The position numbers and the translations under genes were made by a program. From Rhodoferax sp. UBA6134 (GTDB lineage: Bacteria; Pseudomonadota; Gammaproteobacteria; Burkholderiales; Burkholderiaceae_C), in the NCBI GenBank assembly GCA_002422455.1, contig DIVK01000014.1:39742-98269 (forward strand): a stretch of DNA of 58,528 nt, in the 5' to 3' direction. Below the pieces are notes generated by a model. It did not search any database, was not told the origin of the DNA, and saw only the letters and a program-made list of their open reading frames with translations. Shown here piece after piece: positions 17,182 through 26,540 of the stretch; positions within the stretch are counted from its first letter, which is position 1; every line of letters begins with the position of its first letter.

Positions 17182-18084
17182 ATGGCCTCCCCCAATCTTC
17201 ACCCCATGATCAACGTGGCCGTCAAGGCTGCCCGCTCCGCCGGTTCCATCATCAACCGCGCCGCGCTTGACGTCGAATCGGTTCGCATCTCGCAAAAGCA
17301 GGTCAACGACTTCGTCACCGAGGTCGATCATGCCGCCGAGCAGATCATCATCGAGACCCTGCTCGCCGCCTACCCCGGCCACGGCATCTGGGCTGAAGAA
17401 TCGGGGCGGGAACATGGTGCCCAGGATTCGGAATTCGTCTGGATCATCGATCCGCTGGACGGCACCACCAACTTCATCCACGGCTTGCCGGTGTACTGCG
17501 TCAGCATTGCGCTGGCCGTCAGGGGCAAGGTCGAACAGGCCGTCATTTACGACCCGACCCGCAACGACCTGTTCACCGCCACCAAGGGGCGCGGCGCCTA
17601 CCTGAACGACCGTCGCCTGCGCGTGTCCAAGCGCATCCGCCTGCAGGAGTGCCTGATCTCCACCGGCTTCCCGTTCCGTCCCGGTGATGATTTCAACAGC
17701 TACCTGCACATGATGGGCGACGTGATGAAGAAAACCGCCGGCCTGCGCCGCCCCGGATCGGCAGCGCTCGATCTGGCCTACGTCGCGGCGGGTTTCACCG
17801 ATGGCTTCTTTGAAACCGGTCTACAGCCGTGGGACGTGGCCGCGGGTTCCTTGCTGGTCACCGAGGCCGGTGGCCTGGTCGGCAATTTCACGGGCGAGCC
17901 GGACTTCCTGGAACAGAAGGAATGCCTGGCAGGTAGCCCCCGCATTTACGGCCAGTTGGTGACCATCCTGGGCAAATACAGCAAGTTTGCCAACGCCGGC
18001 GACAAGGCTGCGGTGCGCCAGGCCATTGCCGGGCTGGCCGATCCTGACGCCATCGTCCCCACCAACGACACCCAGGCCGGATAG
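17182..18084 (+). CDS. suhB: Inositol-1-monophosphatase SuhB
   Basis: Mg-dependent inositol phosphatase; in E. coli SuhB also acts in rRNA antitermination. The metal-binding motif WIIDPLDGTTNFIHG is at about residues 87-101. The upstream glutamate motif WAEESG is at about 71-76. The second motif (LQPWDVAAGSLLVTEAGG) is near 213-230. A start at the internal MINV (17206) would match the E. coli N-terminus better and cannot be excluded. Divergent from trmJ with about 100 bases between. Confidence 0.92.
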   Translation: MASPNLHPMINVAVKAARSAGSIINRAALDVESVRISQKQVNDFVTEVDHAAEQIIIETLLAAYPGHGIWAEESGREHGAQDSEFVWIIDPLDGTTNFIHGLPVYCVSIALAVRGKVEQAVIYDPTRNDLFTATKGRGAYLNDRRLRVSKRIRLQECLISTGFPFRPGDDFNSYLHMMGDVMKKTAGLRRPGSAALDLAYVAAGFTDGFFETGLQPWDVAAGSLLVTEAGGLVGNFTGEPDFLEQKECLAGSPRIYGQLVTILGKYSKFANAGDKAAVRQAIAGLADPDAIVPTNDTQAG

Positions 18085-18115
18085 ACACCGTCGGCATCCA
18101 GTTCAGTTCACCGGA

Positions 18116-20431
18116 TCACAGCTTGACGCGCAGGCCGACATAGACCGCGCGCGGCGCGCCCGGCGCATAAAACGTTTCATGATGCCAGTCGTCCGAACTG
18201 GTTTGAAACATGCCGCTCGCGCTGAAAGGGTTTTCCCCCAGAGCGCCTGCGCTGGCGTACTGTCTGTCAAAGACATTGCTCACCTTGCCGAACAATTCCC
18301 AGCCGCGTTCGAGCTGGACGCGCGCGCCGAGATTCAGCACACCATAGCCCTGGACTTCACCACTGCCCAAAAACGCTCCGCCGGCCTGGTGCGCGTTGTT
18401 CTCGTTGCCGCGCACATACTGACGGGAAAAACCAAAGGCGTCGGCGCTCAGCAGCCAGCGTTCGCTGAGCTGGTAGTCCATCCCCAGCTTCAGGCTGTGC
18501 AAGGGAATTCCCGGCATGCGCTGACCCGGCTGGACGTGGATTTCATCCGCTGCGCAGTGCGGATCCAGACCGCGCGAACTATTGTCCGGCGCCAGCAGGC
18601 AGGCTGCCGAGCGGTAGGTCGCCCGGACGTAGCCGTAACCGACGCGCCAGTCGACGGGGCCGCTGCGCGCCGCCAGGTCCAGCTGCACCCCTTCGCGACG
18701 CGTGCGGCCAAAGTTGGTGAAATAACCCTGGCTGGTCGAAGTGCCAACGAACAGGATGTCGTCATGGTTGTCAGCGCTGAACGCCGCCGCGCTCCACTTC
18801 CATGAACCGCTTTGCCCACGCAAGCCCGCCTCCAGCGTGCGCGTCACGACCTGTTTCAGGTATGGATCGGCTTGCATCGCGTTCGGCAACGAGCAGGGAT
18901 TGGCCGGGTCGGCGCAACCCAGCTCGATCGGGCTGGGCGTCCGGTTGCCCTGGCCCAGGCTGACAAATGCGCTCACCCCCGGCTTGAATTGCCAGGTCGC
19001 ACCCAGCGACGGGTTGAGTTTGGTGTAGGTGAAATCACCATTGAGGGCCGGCGCAGTGGGGCCCTGATCGTCTGTCGCCACGCGCGTGTGGTTGAAGCGC
19101 AGCGAGGTCGTCATGGCCAGTTCCGGCCAGGGCTTCCAGGTGTCGGTGGCAAACAGGCTCCAGCCGCGCGTCGTGCCGAGCAGACGATTGTTCAGCGCCT
19201 CACCCGCCGCACCGGGCGTGACGCCGCGCCGGGCATCGAAAACACCGAGTTCCGTCGTCTGCGAAAACGTGGTTCGGCTGGCATCCGCCGTGGCACCGAA
19301 GGCCACATGGTTGTCGTCATCCAGCCGCGACCATTGCAGCGCACCGCCCCAACTGGTCTGCGTGCTGCGGGTGCGGTTGATGGCGCCGGTATCGGTGCTG
19401 AATCCCAGCCCGCCGTTGGCGCCGGCTTCCCCGTCCAGTTGGGAATTGCCCTCGAATTCATTGTTGACATCACCATTCAAGGTCTGCGTGCGGTTGCGAC
19501 GGTGGTACACGGTGGCCGACAGGCGTGACTGTTCATCGAGCCAGTAAGCAAGATTGAGGCTGACCAGATCAAGCTTGTTCCGGGTGTTGTCAGGCTGGGT
19601 GAAAACTCCCTGCCGCCGCGCCTGCAGCATCGTGGCGGGCAAAAGTCCATTGCCAGTCAGATCGGTATCGGCGTGCGTCCAGGCCAGGTCCATCTCCAGC
19701 GGGCCGCTGCGCTGCGAGAGCTTGCCGAAGAACTGATCCACCCGGGAAGGCGAAAAATCGCGCCAGCCGTCCTCGCGCAGCGCCGTGCCGGCCAAATAAA
19801 TGCCCAGCTCACCCGCCTTCGCGCCCAGCTCGGCGCTGACCGCGCGGCGCCCGAAACTGCCGTACTCCGCCTCCAGCGCCGCGCCCGCGTCCGTCAGGCC
19901 GCTTTGGGTGTGAATCGACAGCGCGCCGCCCAGTGTGTTCAGGCCAAACAACGGGTTCGAGCCGGGGATCAGATCGATGCCGGCAATCGCCATGCGCGGG
20001 ATCAAGTCCCAATTGACGATGTCACCAAACGGCTCGTTGATGCGCACGCCGTCCTGGTACACGGACAAGCCCTGCGGCGTTCCCAGCAGGGGGCTGGCCG
20101 TGAAGCCGCGGTAATTCACGTCCGCCTGAAACGGATTGCCCTGGATTTCATTGACATTCACGCCATTGATCCGGCTGTTCATCAATGCCGGCAGCGAAAC
20201 GCCCGGTCCCGCCTCCAGGGCGCGCCGGTCGAGCGACTGCACGCTCGCCGGGATTTCGTTGCGCGGCTGCTCCAGACCGCGCAACGGAGAAACGCCGATG
20301 ACTTCGATGGCCGGCAGCGACCCGGCGGCAGCGTCGGCATTTTGTTCAGCCGAAACGCCGGGCGGCGCACAAACGGCCGCCACAATCAGCGTCAGGGCGC
20401 GACGGGGACAAGACGGAACAACACGGGGCAT
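18116..20431 (-). CDS. TonB-dependent outer-membrane receptor
   Basis: 771 residues with a signal peptide (MPRVVPSCPRRALTLIVAAV..SA), a plug domain at about 45-165 (IPASVQSLDRRALEAG...GVRINEPFGDIVNWDLIP), and a 22-strand-type barrel ending YVGLRVKL. The start at 20431 is chosen because it begins the signal peptide; a longer frame to 20491 adds 20 polar residues. The ligand is unknown. On the same strand, 93 bases upstream, lies a two-component system (20525-22119), so the receptor may be its target. The phrase NEIQGNPFQADVNYRGF and the no-haem-motif plug fit the generic siderophore/other class. Confidence 0.9.
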   Translation of the reverse strand: MPRVVPSCPRRALTLIVAAVCAPPGVSAEQNADAAAGSLPAIEVIGVSPLRGLEQPRNEIPASVQSLDRRALEAGPGVSLPALMNSRINGVNVNEIQGNPFQADVNYRGFTASPLLGTPQGLSVYQDGVRINEPFGDIVNWDLIPRMAIAGIDLIPGSNPLFGLNTLGGALSIHTQSGLTDAGAALEAEYGSFGRRAVSAELGAKAGELGIYLAGTALREDGWRDFSPSRVDQFFGKLSQRSGPLEMDLAWTHADTDLTGNGLLPATMLQARRQGVFTQPDNTRNKLDLVSLNLAYWLDEQSRLSATVYHRRNRTQTLNGDVNNEFEGNSQLDGEAGANGGLGFSTDTGAINRTRSTQTSWGGALQWSRLDDDNHVAFGATADASRTTFSQTTELGVFDARRGVTPGAAGEALNNRLLGTTRGWSLFATDTWKPWPELAMTTSLRFNHTRVATDDQGPTAPALNGDFTYTKLNPSLGATWQFKPGVSAFVSLGQGNRTPSPIELGCADPANPCSLPNAMQADPYLKQVVTRTLEAGLRGQSGSWKWSAAAFSADNHDDILFVGTSTSQGYFTNFGRTRREGVQLDLAARSGPVDWRVGYGYVRATYRSAACLLAPDNSSRGLDPHCAADEIHVQPGQRMPGIPLHSLKLGMDYQLSERWLLSADAFGFSRQYVRGNENNAHQAGGAFLGSGEVQGYGVLNLGARVQLERGWELFGKVSNVFDRQYASAGALGENPFSASGMFQTSSDDWHHETFYAPGAPRAVYVGLRVKL

Positions 20432-20524
20432 GCACAAACTCCAACTCGACAAAAAAGACCCGTGAGTATCGCGTTCGGCGCCGGCAGGCAAAAGGGAATT
20501 TTTCCTGATTTCCCCGGCCTGCCT

Positions 20525-21202
20525 TCAAAAAGATTCCGAATCGGTCGTCCCGCCTGCGGCACGCGGCAGAACCAGCAACCCATGCTCGATGGCCAGCCGC
20601 ATCAGTTGAAAGGCGTTGTCGGCGCCCAGTTTCTCGCGCAGGCTGGTCTGGTAATTCGCCACCGTCTTGCCCGACAGGTGCAGGAGTTCGGCGACTTCGG
20701 CCAGTGTGCGCCCGTTCACCAGCAGTTGCAGTACCTCGAACTCCCGCTCGCTCAGGGCAGCGCGCAGGTCCGGTGCCAGCGGTACCCGCGCCAGGGCCGC
20801 GGCGACGCCCGCGGCAAGATAGCGCCCGCCGCGCGCAACCGTGCGCACGGCGTCGACGAGCACGTCGGGCGCGCTCGACTTGGTAACGTAACCCATCGCT
20901 CCGAACTGCAGGGCACGTGCCGCAAACACCGCTTCTTCGTGCATGCTGAAAATCAGGACGCGCGCCCCGGCGTCACGCGCCAGCATGCGGCGCATGCCCT
21001 CCAGCCCGCTCGCGCCGGGCAGCGTAATGTCCATCACCACCACGTCGAAACGCTGGGCAGCAAACAGGCGGCAAGCCGTTTCAGCGTCAGCGGCTTCGCC
21101 GCACACGCGAATTTGCCCGGTCGACTCCAGCAAGCGGCGATAGCCTTCACGCACCACGGCATGGTCGTCAACCAGCAAGACCTCAATCACGGCCGGGCTC
21201 AC
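20525..21202 (-). CDS. NarL/UhpA-family response regulator
   Basis: 225 residues. The receiver domain has acidic pair D12-D13 and phospho-acceptor D58 in VVMDITLPGASG. A LuxR-type helix-turn-helix lies at about 149-195 (LSEREFEVLQLLVNGRTLAEVAELLHLSGKTV). Its start overlaps the end of the kinase gene by four bases. DNA target unknown; the TonB receptor gene directly downstream is the obvious candidate. Confidence 0.92.
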   Translation of the reverse strand: MSPAVIEVLLVDDHAVVREGYRRLLESTGQIRVCGEAADAETACRLFAAQRFDVVVMDITLPGASGLEGMRRMLARDAGARVLIFSMHEEAVFAARALQFGAMGYVTKSSAPDVLVDAVRTVARGGRYLAAGVAAALARVPLAPDLRAALSEREFEVLQLLVNGRTLAEVAELLHLSGKTVANYQTSLREKLGADNAFQLMRLAIEHGLLVLPRAAGGTTDSESF

Positions 21203-22119
21203 GCGAACGCCTGCGCCGGGTACGGCAAACGCACGATGAGGGTACAGCCCGCCCCCGGCGCGCTGACGATGGCCAGCGTGCCGCCCAGGGCCGCGGCGCG
21301 TTCGCGCATACCAGGCAAGCCCAGGCCGGCCTGCCTGCGGGCCGCATCGAAGCCGCGGCCATCGTCCGCAATCGTCAACTCAAGCGCCTCCCCGGTCTGC
21401 CGGATGCCGACCGCCACGCATTGCGCGCCGGCGTGGCGCACAACGTTGCTCAAGGCTTCCTGCGTCACACGGTACAGCATCAGCGCCACTGCTTCATCGA
21501 GCGCCGGCTCCAGCGTATCGAGCATGGCAAGCTGCAAGCTGATCTCCAGTTGAGGCAGCCGCTGCCGCCAAATCGCGCTCAAGTGCTCCAGCGCCGCCGT
21601 CAGGCCGAGCTCATCGAGCGCCACCGGACGCAGGCGCCCCACGATGCGCCGCACCGCCGCGTAGGCATGATCGATCAGGGAGACGATGGAGGCCGCCTGC
21701 TGCGCCGTCTCCCGCTGCCCGGCTGACGCAGCGCGCAGCGCCACAGCGTCGATCTTGATGGCGTTCAGGTATTGACCGAGCTCGTCATGCAACTCGCGCG
21801 CCAGCGCATGGCGCTCGCGCTCCTGCGCCGCCAGTCCCTGGCGCGTGAGCAGGCGCAATTGCTCCCGGTGTTCCGCCAGTTCACACTCGCTGATCGTGCG
21901 GGCGTGCAATTCCTGCCTGGCTTGCAGCCAACGCCGCCGGGCAAACCAGGCCAGCCCCATGGACAGGGCCAGCAAGGCCAGCGGCACTTCGTCGAGCTGG
22001 GCAAATTCGAAAGGGCGCGACCACGCCGTGAGGTATTCGCTCGCTTCCAGCCAGGAAGCGAGCACGAAAGCAGCGATGGTCAACACCACCACCCCCAACA
22101 GGTCGCGGCGGGCGGACAT
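21199..22119 (-). CDS. NarX/UhpB-type sensor histidine kinase
   Basis: 306 residues with two N-terminal hydrophobic segments (about 8-25 and 46-61) and almost no periplasmic loop. The HisKA_3 dimerisation box is RELHDELGQ with H111. The HATPase_c domain follows with HAGAQCVAVG, DDGRGFDAA and GLGLPGMRERA boxes. The short sensor part suggests sensing in or near the membrane, or through a partner protein. Forms an operon with the response regulator and perhaps the TonB receptor. Confidence 0.9.
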   Translation of the reverse strand: MSARRDLLGVVVLTIAAFVLASWLEASEYLTAWSRPFEFAQLDEVPLALLALSMGLAWFARRRWLQARQELHARTISECELAEHREQLRLLTRQGLAAQERERHALARELHDELGQYLNAIKIDAVALRAASAGQRETAQQAASIVSLIDHAYAAVRRIVGRLRPVALDELGLTAALEHLSAIWRQRLPQLEISLQLAMLDTLEPALDEAVALMLYRVTQEALSNVVRHAGAQCVAVGIRQTGEALELTIADDGRGFDAARRQAGLGLPGMRERAAALGGTLAIVSAPGAGCTLIVRLPYPAQAFA

Positions 22120-22201
22120 GGCAGGCGGGCAAAAGGCTAAACCCGATGAGACTGGGGGTGCCGCCAGTCCCGCATCGGGGCCGCATCATCCGGCATGGAA
22201 C

Positions 22202-23053
22202 TCACTCGTAGGTGTAGAAGCCGCGACCGCTTTTGCGCCCCAGGCGACCCGCAGCCACCAGTTCCTTGAGCAGGGGCGCCGCACGGTACTTCGGGTCGTT
22301 GAAACCCTCATAAAACACCTGCATGACGGCCAGCAGCGTGTCCAGCCCCACCATGTCCGCCAGTGCCAGCGGACCGATCGGATGGTTGCAGCCCAGCTTC
22401 ATGCCGGCGTCAATGTCTTCGGCCGTGGCCAGCCCCTCGTTGAGCACAAAGATGGCTTCATTGATCATCGGCACCAGGATGCGGTTGACCACGAAACCGG
22501 GGCTGTTGCGCACGGTGATCGGCGTCTTGCCGATTTGCTGTGCAAAGGCCAGCATCCTGGCATGGGTCTGCTCCGACGTCTGCAGGCCGCAGATGAGTTC
22601 GAGCAGCGCCATCAGCGGCACCGGGTTGAAGAAATGCATGCCGATGAAGCGCTCGGGACACTTCACCACCGCGGCCAGTTGCGTGATCGAGATCGAGGAC
22701 GTATTGGTCGCAATGACGGTTTCCGCAGACACCAGCTCATCGATCTGTTTCAGGATGCGCAGTTTGAGCTCGACGTTTTCCGTGGCGGCTTCAATGACCA
22801 GGTCCACCGCCTTGAGAGCCGCGTAGTCGGTCGCGCCATGCACGCGTGCCAGCGTCGCGACCTTGTCGTCCGCCGTCAGCTTTTCTTTCTTGACCAGCCG
22901 CTCCAGGCTGCCCGCCAGCGTTTTGAGGCCGCGCTGCACGGCCTCCTCGGAGATGTCGATCATGGTGACCTGCAGACCGGCCAGCGCACAGACCTGGGCA
23001 ATGCCGTTGCCCATGGTCCCGGCGCCGATGACGCCAATTTTTTGAATGCTCAT
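22202..23053 (-). CDS. 3-hydroxybutyryl-CoA dehydrogenase
   Basis: 283 residues beginning MSIQKIGVIGAGTMGNGIAQ with the NAD-binding GxGxxG at 9-14. The catalytic histidine lies in IGMHFFNPVPLM, followed by the dimerisation domain (GFVVNRILVPMINEAIFVL). Oxidises 3-hydroxybutyryl-CoA to acetoacetyl-CoA, or the reverse in PHB/butyrate metabolism. The start at 23053 has AAGGAAAG upstream; a longer frame adds 11 residues without support. Downstream of icmF on the same strand, which links it to C4-acyl-CoA metabolism. Could be named hbd or paaH; I leave the symbol open. Confidence 0.92.
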   Translation of the reverse strand: MSIQKIGVIGAGTMGNGIAQVCALAGLQVTMIDISEEAVQRGLKTLAGSLERLVKKEKLTADDKVATLARVHGATDYAALKAVDLVIEAATENVELKLRILKQIDELVSAETVIATNTSSISITQLAAVVKCPERFIGMHFFNPVPLMALLELICGLQTSEQTHARMLAFAQQIGKTPITVRNSPGFVVNRILVPMINEAIFVLNEGLATAEDIDAGMKLGCNHPIGPLALADMVGLDTLLAVMQVFYEGFNDPKYRAAPLLKELVAAGRLGRKSGRGFYTYE

Positions 23054-23119
23054 GCTATTTCTTTCCTTGTTGAATGACGCGCTCAAACGCGTTCAGGACG
23101 ATTGTAAAAAAAGGGCCGC

Positions 23120-26100
23120 TTACATGCTGCGCCGGTACTGCCCACCCACCTCGAACAGGGCGTTGGTGATCTGTCCCAGCGAGCACACGCGCACGGCATC
23201 CATCAGCACCTCGAACACATTGCCATTGTCGATGACAGCCTGGCGCAGGCGCGCCAGCATGACCGGAGCCTGCGCAGCATGGGCAGCCTGGAAGGCCCGC
23301 AGCCGATTGAGTTGCGACTGCTTTTCTTCCTCGGTCGAGCGGGCCAGCTCCATGTGCTCGGACACCACGTCCCCCTTCGGATTGCGAAAGGTATTGACCC
23401 CGATGATGGGGTACTCGCCCGTGTGCTTGAGCATCTCGTAGTGCATGCTCTCCTCCTGGATCTTGCTGCGCTGGTAACCGGTTTCCATGGCCCCCAGCAC
23501 GCCGCCGCGGTCGGCGATTTTCTCGAACTCGGCCAGCACCGCCTCTTCGACCAGTTCGGTCAACTCGTCGATGATGAAGGCACCCTGATTCGGATTTTCA
23601 TTCTTCGCCAGGCCCCACTCGCGGTTGATGATCAGCTGGATCGCCATGGCGCGGCGCACGCTGTCTTCCGTGGGCGTCGTGATCGCCTCGTCATAGGCAT
23701 TGGTGTGCAGCGAGTTGCAATTGTCGTAAATGGCGATCAGCGCCTGCAACGAGGTGCGGATGTCATTGAAGTCGATCTCCTGCGCATGCAGCGAGCGCCC
23801 CGAGGTCTGGACGTGGTACTTGAGTTTCTGGCTGCGCTCGTTGGCCCCATACTTGTCCCGCATGGCCACCGCCCAGATGCGGCGCGCCACACGCCCCAGC
23901 ACGGTGTACTCCGGGTCCATGCCGTTGCTGAAGAAGAAGCTCAGGTTGGGCGCGAAATCGTCGATGTGCATGCCGCGCGCCAGGTAGGCTTCGACAAAGG
24001 TGAAGCCGTTGCTCAGCGTGAAGGCAAGCTGGCTGATCGGGTTGGCGCCGGCCTCGGCAATGTGGTAGCCGCTGATCGACACGCTATAAAAATTGCGCAC
24101 GTTGTGATGCACAAAATACTGGGCAATGTCGCCCATCACCTTGAGGCTGAATTCGGTGGAGAAGATGCAGGTGTTCTGGCCCTGGTCTTCCTTCAGGATG
24201 TCGGCCTGCACCGTGCCACGCACATTGGCCTGCGCCCATTCGCGAATCTTGGCCACTTCGGTGTCGGTCGGTTCGCGCCCGTTGTCAGCCCGGAACTTGT
24301 CCAGTTGCTGATCGATCGCGGTGTTCATGAACATGGCCAGGATCGTCGGCGCCGGGCCGTTGATGGTCATGGAAACCGAGGTGGCCGGGTTGCACAGGTC
24401 AAAACCGTCGTACAGTACCTTCAGGTCGTCGATCGTCGCAATGCTCACGCCTGAATTGCCAACCTTGCCGTAAATGTCGGGCCGCAAGTCGGGGTCGTTG
24501 CCGTACAGGGTGACCGAGTCGAACGCCGTGGACAACCGCTTGGCCGGCATGCCTTCGGACACCAGCTTGAAGCGCCGGTTGGTGCGGAAGGCATCGCCCT
24601 CGCCGGCGAACATGCGCGTCGGGTCTTCGCCCTCGCGCTTGAAGGCAAAGGTGCCCGCCGTGTACGGAAACGAACCGGGCACGTTTTCCAGCATCAGCCA
24701 CTTCAGGGTTTCGCCATCATCCTCATAGTGTGGCAGGGCCACCTTGCGGATGGTGGTGCCCGACAGTGACCGGGTGGTGAGCGCGCTGCGGATTTCCTTG
24801 TCGCGGATTTTCACCACATACTCGTCCCCGGCATAGGCCCGCTGCATCTCGGGCCACTGATCCAGCAAGTGCCGGGCGTCCTTGCCCAGCGACTCTTCAC
24901 GCGCGGCCGCCAGTTGGTGCAGCGTCTCCTGCAGCGGCGCCGCCACACCGCTGGCGACGCCCTTTCCCTTTTCCTGCAACATGCGGCCCGAGGCGCGCAG
25001 TTGCTGGATTTCACGCGCCAGCGTGGCCTGTGCGCGAGTTCGTTTTTTATAGTCGCGCACCGTGTCGCCGATCTCCGCCAGGTAACGCACCCGGGCACCC
25101 GGCACCACGGGCGTCTGGTGCGTGCTGTGGCGCGTTTTTGCAAGCGGCAGGCGGCCTTCGGTCAACCCCAGCCCCAGCCCGGCCAGACGCACCTTCAGGG
25201 CCTGGTAGAGGGCGGTCACGCCGTCGTCGTTGAAGCGGCTGGCCATGGTGCCAAACACCGGCATCTGCTCCGGCATGACCGTGAAGTCTTCACGGTTGCG
25301 CTGCACCTGCTTGGCCACGTCACGCAGCGCATCGGCGGCGCCCTTGCGGTCAAACTTGTTGATGGCAACGAACTCGGCAAAGTCCAGCATGTCGATTTTT
25401 TCGAGCTGGCTGGCCGCGCCGAACTCGGGCGTCATGACGTACATCGGCACGTCGACCAGCGGCACAATGGCAGCGTCGCCCTGGCCAATGCCCGAGGTCT
25501 CGACGATGACGAGGTCAAAACCGGCCACCTTGGCGGCCGCCAGCACGTCGGGCAGGGCCGCGCTGATTTCGCTGCCGGTGTCGCGGGTGGCCAGGCTGCG
25601 CACAAAGACGCGCGGCCCCCGGGACCAGGGGCCGATGGCGTTCATCCGGATGCGGTCGCCCAGCAGGGCGCCGCCACTCTTGCGTCGGCTCGGATCGATG
25701 CTGATCACCGCGATGTGCAAGGCATCGTCCTGGTCCAGCCGGAAACGGCGAATCAGTTCATCGGTCAAACTGGACTTGCCGGCACCGCCCGTGCCCGTGA
25801 TGCCCAGCACCGGCACCTGGCTGGCCTGGGCCTGCTCACGCAAGGCGCTCAGCATTTCCGGTTCCGCCTTGCCGTTCTCCAGCGCCGTCATCAGCTGGGC
25901 CAGCGCGCGCCAGGCACCTTCACTGTGGCCGCCGAGGACGTCCAGCGATTTCGGCGCGTAGCCCGAAAGGTCGCGGTCGCAACGCATCATCATCTCGCCG
26001 ATCATGCCCTGCAAGCCCATGCGCTGGCCGTCTTCCGGACTGTACAGGCGAGTCACGCCGTAGGCCTGCAGTTCGCGAATTTCAGCGGGAACGATCACGC

Positions 26101-26428
26101 CGCCGCCGCCGCCAAACACCTGAATGTGCTCGCCGCCGCGCTGCCTGAGCAGGTCCACCACGTACTTGAAATACTCGACATGCCCGCCCTGGTAGGAACT
26201 GATGGCAATGCCCTGCGCGTCCTCCTGCAGGGCGGCGGTCACCACCTCATCGACGCTGCGGTTGTGACCGAGGTGAACCACCTCGGCCCCCATGCTCTGC
26301 AGGATGCGGCGCATGATGTTGATGGCGGCGTCATGGCCGTCAAACAGGGCCGCCGCCGTCACGAAGCGCACCTTGTGCGTCGGGCGGTACTCGGCCAGGG
26401 CTTTAAACTCGGTGGACAAATCGGTCAT
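23120..26428 (-). CDS. icmF: Fused isobutyryl-CoA mutase IcmF
   Basis: B12-dependent enzyme interconverting isobutyryl-CoA and n-butyryl-CoA, with its G-protein chaperone built in. Domain order identifies IcmF. The cobalamin-binding domain is first (about 15-150; D30-G-H32-D supplies the axial histidine). The MeaB-like GTPase comes next, with Walker A GTGGAGKSS (212-220) and NKFDRKG. The large mutase TIM barrel is C-terminal (about 560-1080). The start at 26428 (MTDLSTEFKALAEY) has GGAG upstream; a longer frame overruns the divergent regulator. 1102 residues, in the family range. Likely co-transcribed with the dehydrogenase downstream. Confidence 0.94.
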   Translation of the reverse strand: MTDLSTEFKALAEYRPTHKVRFVTAAALFDGHDAAINIMRRILQSMGAEVVHLGHNRSVDEVVTAALQEDAQGIAISSYQGGHVEYFKYVVDLLRQRGGEHIQVFGGGGGVIVPAEIRELQAYGVTRLYSPEDGQRMGLQGMIGEMMMRCDRDLSGYAPKSLDVLGGHSEGAWRALAQLMTALENGKAEPEMLSALREQAQASQVPVLGITGTGGAGKSSLTDELIRRFRLDQDDALHIAVISIDPSRRKSGGALLGDRIRMNAIGPWSRGPRVFVRSLATRDTGSEISAALPDVLAAAKVAGFDLVIVETSGIGQGDAAIVPLVDVPMYVMTPEFGAASQLEKIDMLDFAEFVAINKFDRKGAADALRDVAKQVQRNREDFTVMPEQMPVFGTMASRFNDDGVTALYQALKVRLAGLGLGLTEGRLPLAKTRHSTHQTPVVPGARVRYLAEIGDTVRDYKKRTRAQATLAREIQQLRASGRMLQEKGKGVASGVAAPLQETLHQLAAAREESLGKDARHLLDQWPEMQRAYAGDEYVVKIRDKEIRSALTTRSLSGTTIRKVALPHYEDDGETLKWLMLENVPGSFPYTAGTFAFKREGEDPTRMFAGEGDAFRTNRRFKLVSEGMPAKRLSTAFDSVTLYGNDPDLRPDIYGKVGNSGVSIATIDDLKVLYDGFDLCNPATSVSMTINGPAPTILAMFMNTAIDQQLDKFRADNGREPTDTEVAKIREWAQANVRGTVQADILKEDQGQNTCIFSTEFSLKVMGDIAQYFVHHNVRNFYSVSISGYHIAEAGANPISQLAFTLSNGFTFVEAYLARGMHIDDFAPNLSFFFSNGMDPEYTVLGRVARRIWAVAMRDKYGANERSQKLKYHVQTSGRSLHAQEIDFNDIRTSLQALIAIYDNCNSLHTNAYDEAITTPTEDSVRRAMAIQLIINREWGLAKNENPNQGAFIIDELTELVEEAVLAEFEKIADRGGVLGAMETGYQRSKIQEESMHYEMLKHTGEYPIIGVNTFRNPKGDVVSEHMELARSTEEEKQSQLNRLRAFQAAHAAQAPVMLARLRQAVIDNGNVFEVLMDAVRVCSLGQITNALFEVGGQYRRSM

Positions 26429-26540
26429 AGTAATCTCCAGTAGCGCACACTTTAGACGCCCGGTTGCGGCCGGGCAAGCGCAAAACAGGTCGATTATCGT
26501 GGCGTTTTCTGCCACCCCTGTGTTTGATGGGAGCCCATTC

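Noticed and set aside
19673..21553. 626-codon plus-strand frame
   Set aside because: Antisense shadow of the TonB receptor, response regulator and kinase, with no recognisable motif.
24869..26443. 524-codon plus-strand frame
   Set aside because: Antisense shadow of icmF.
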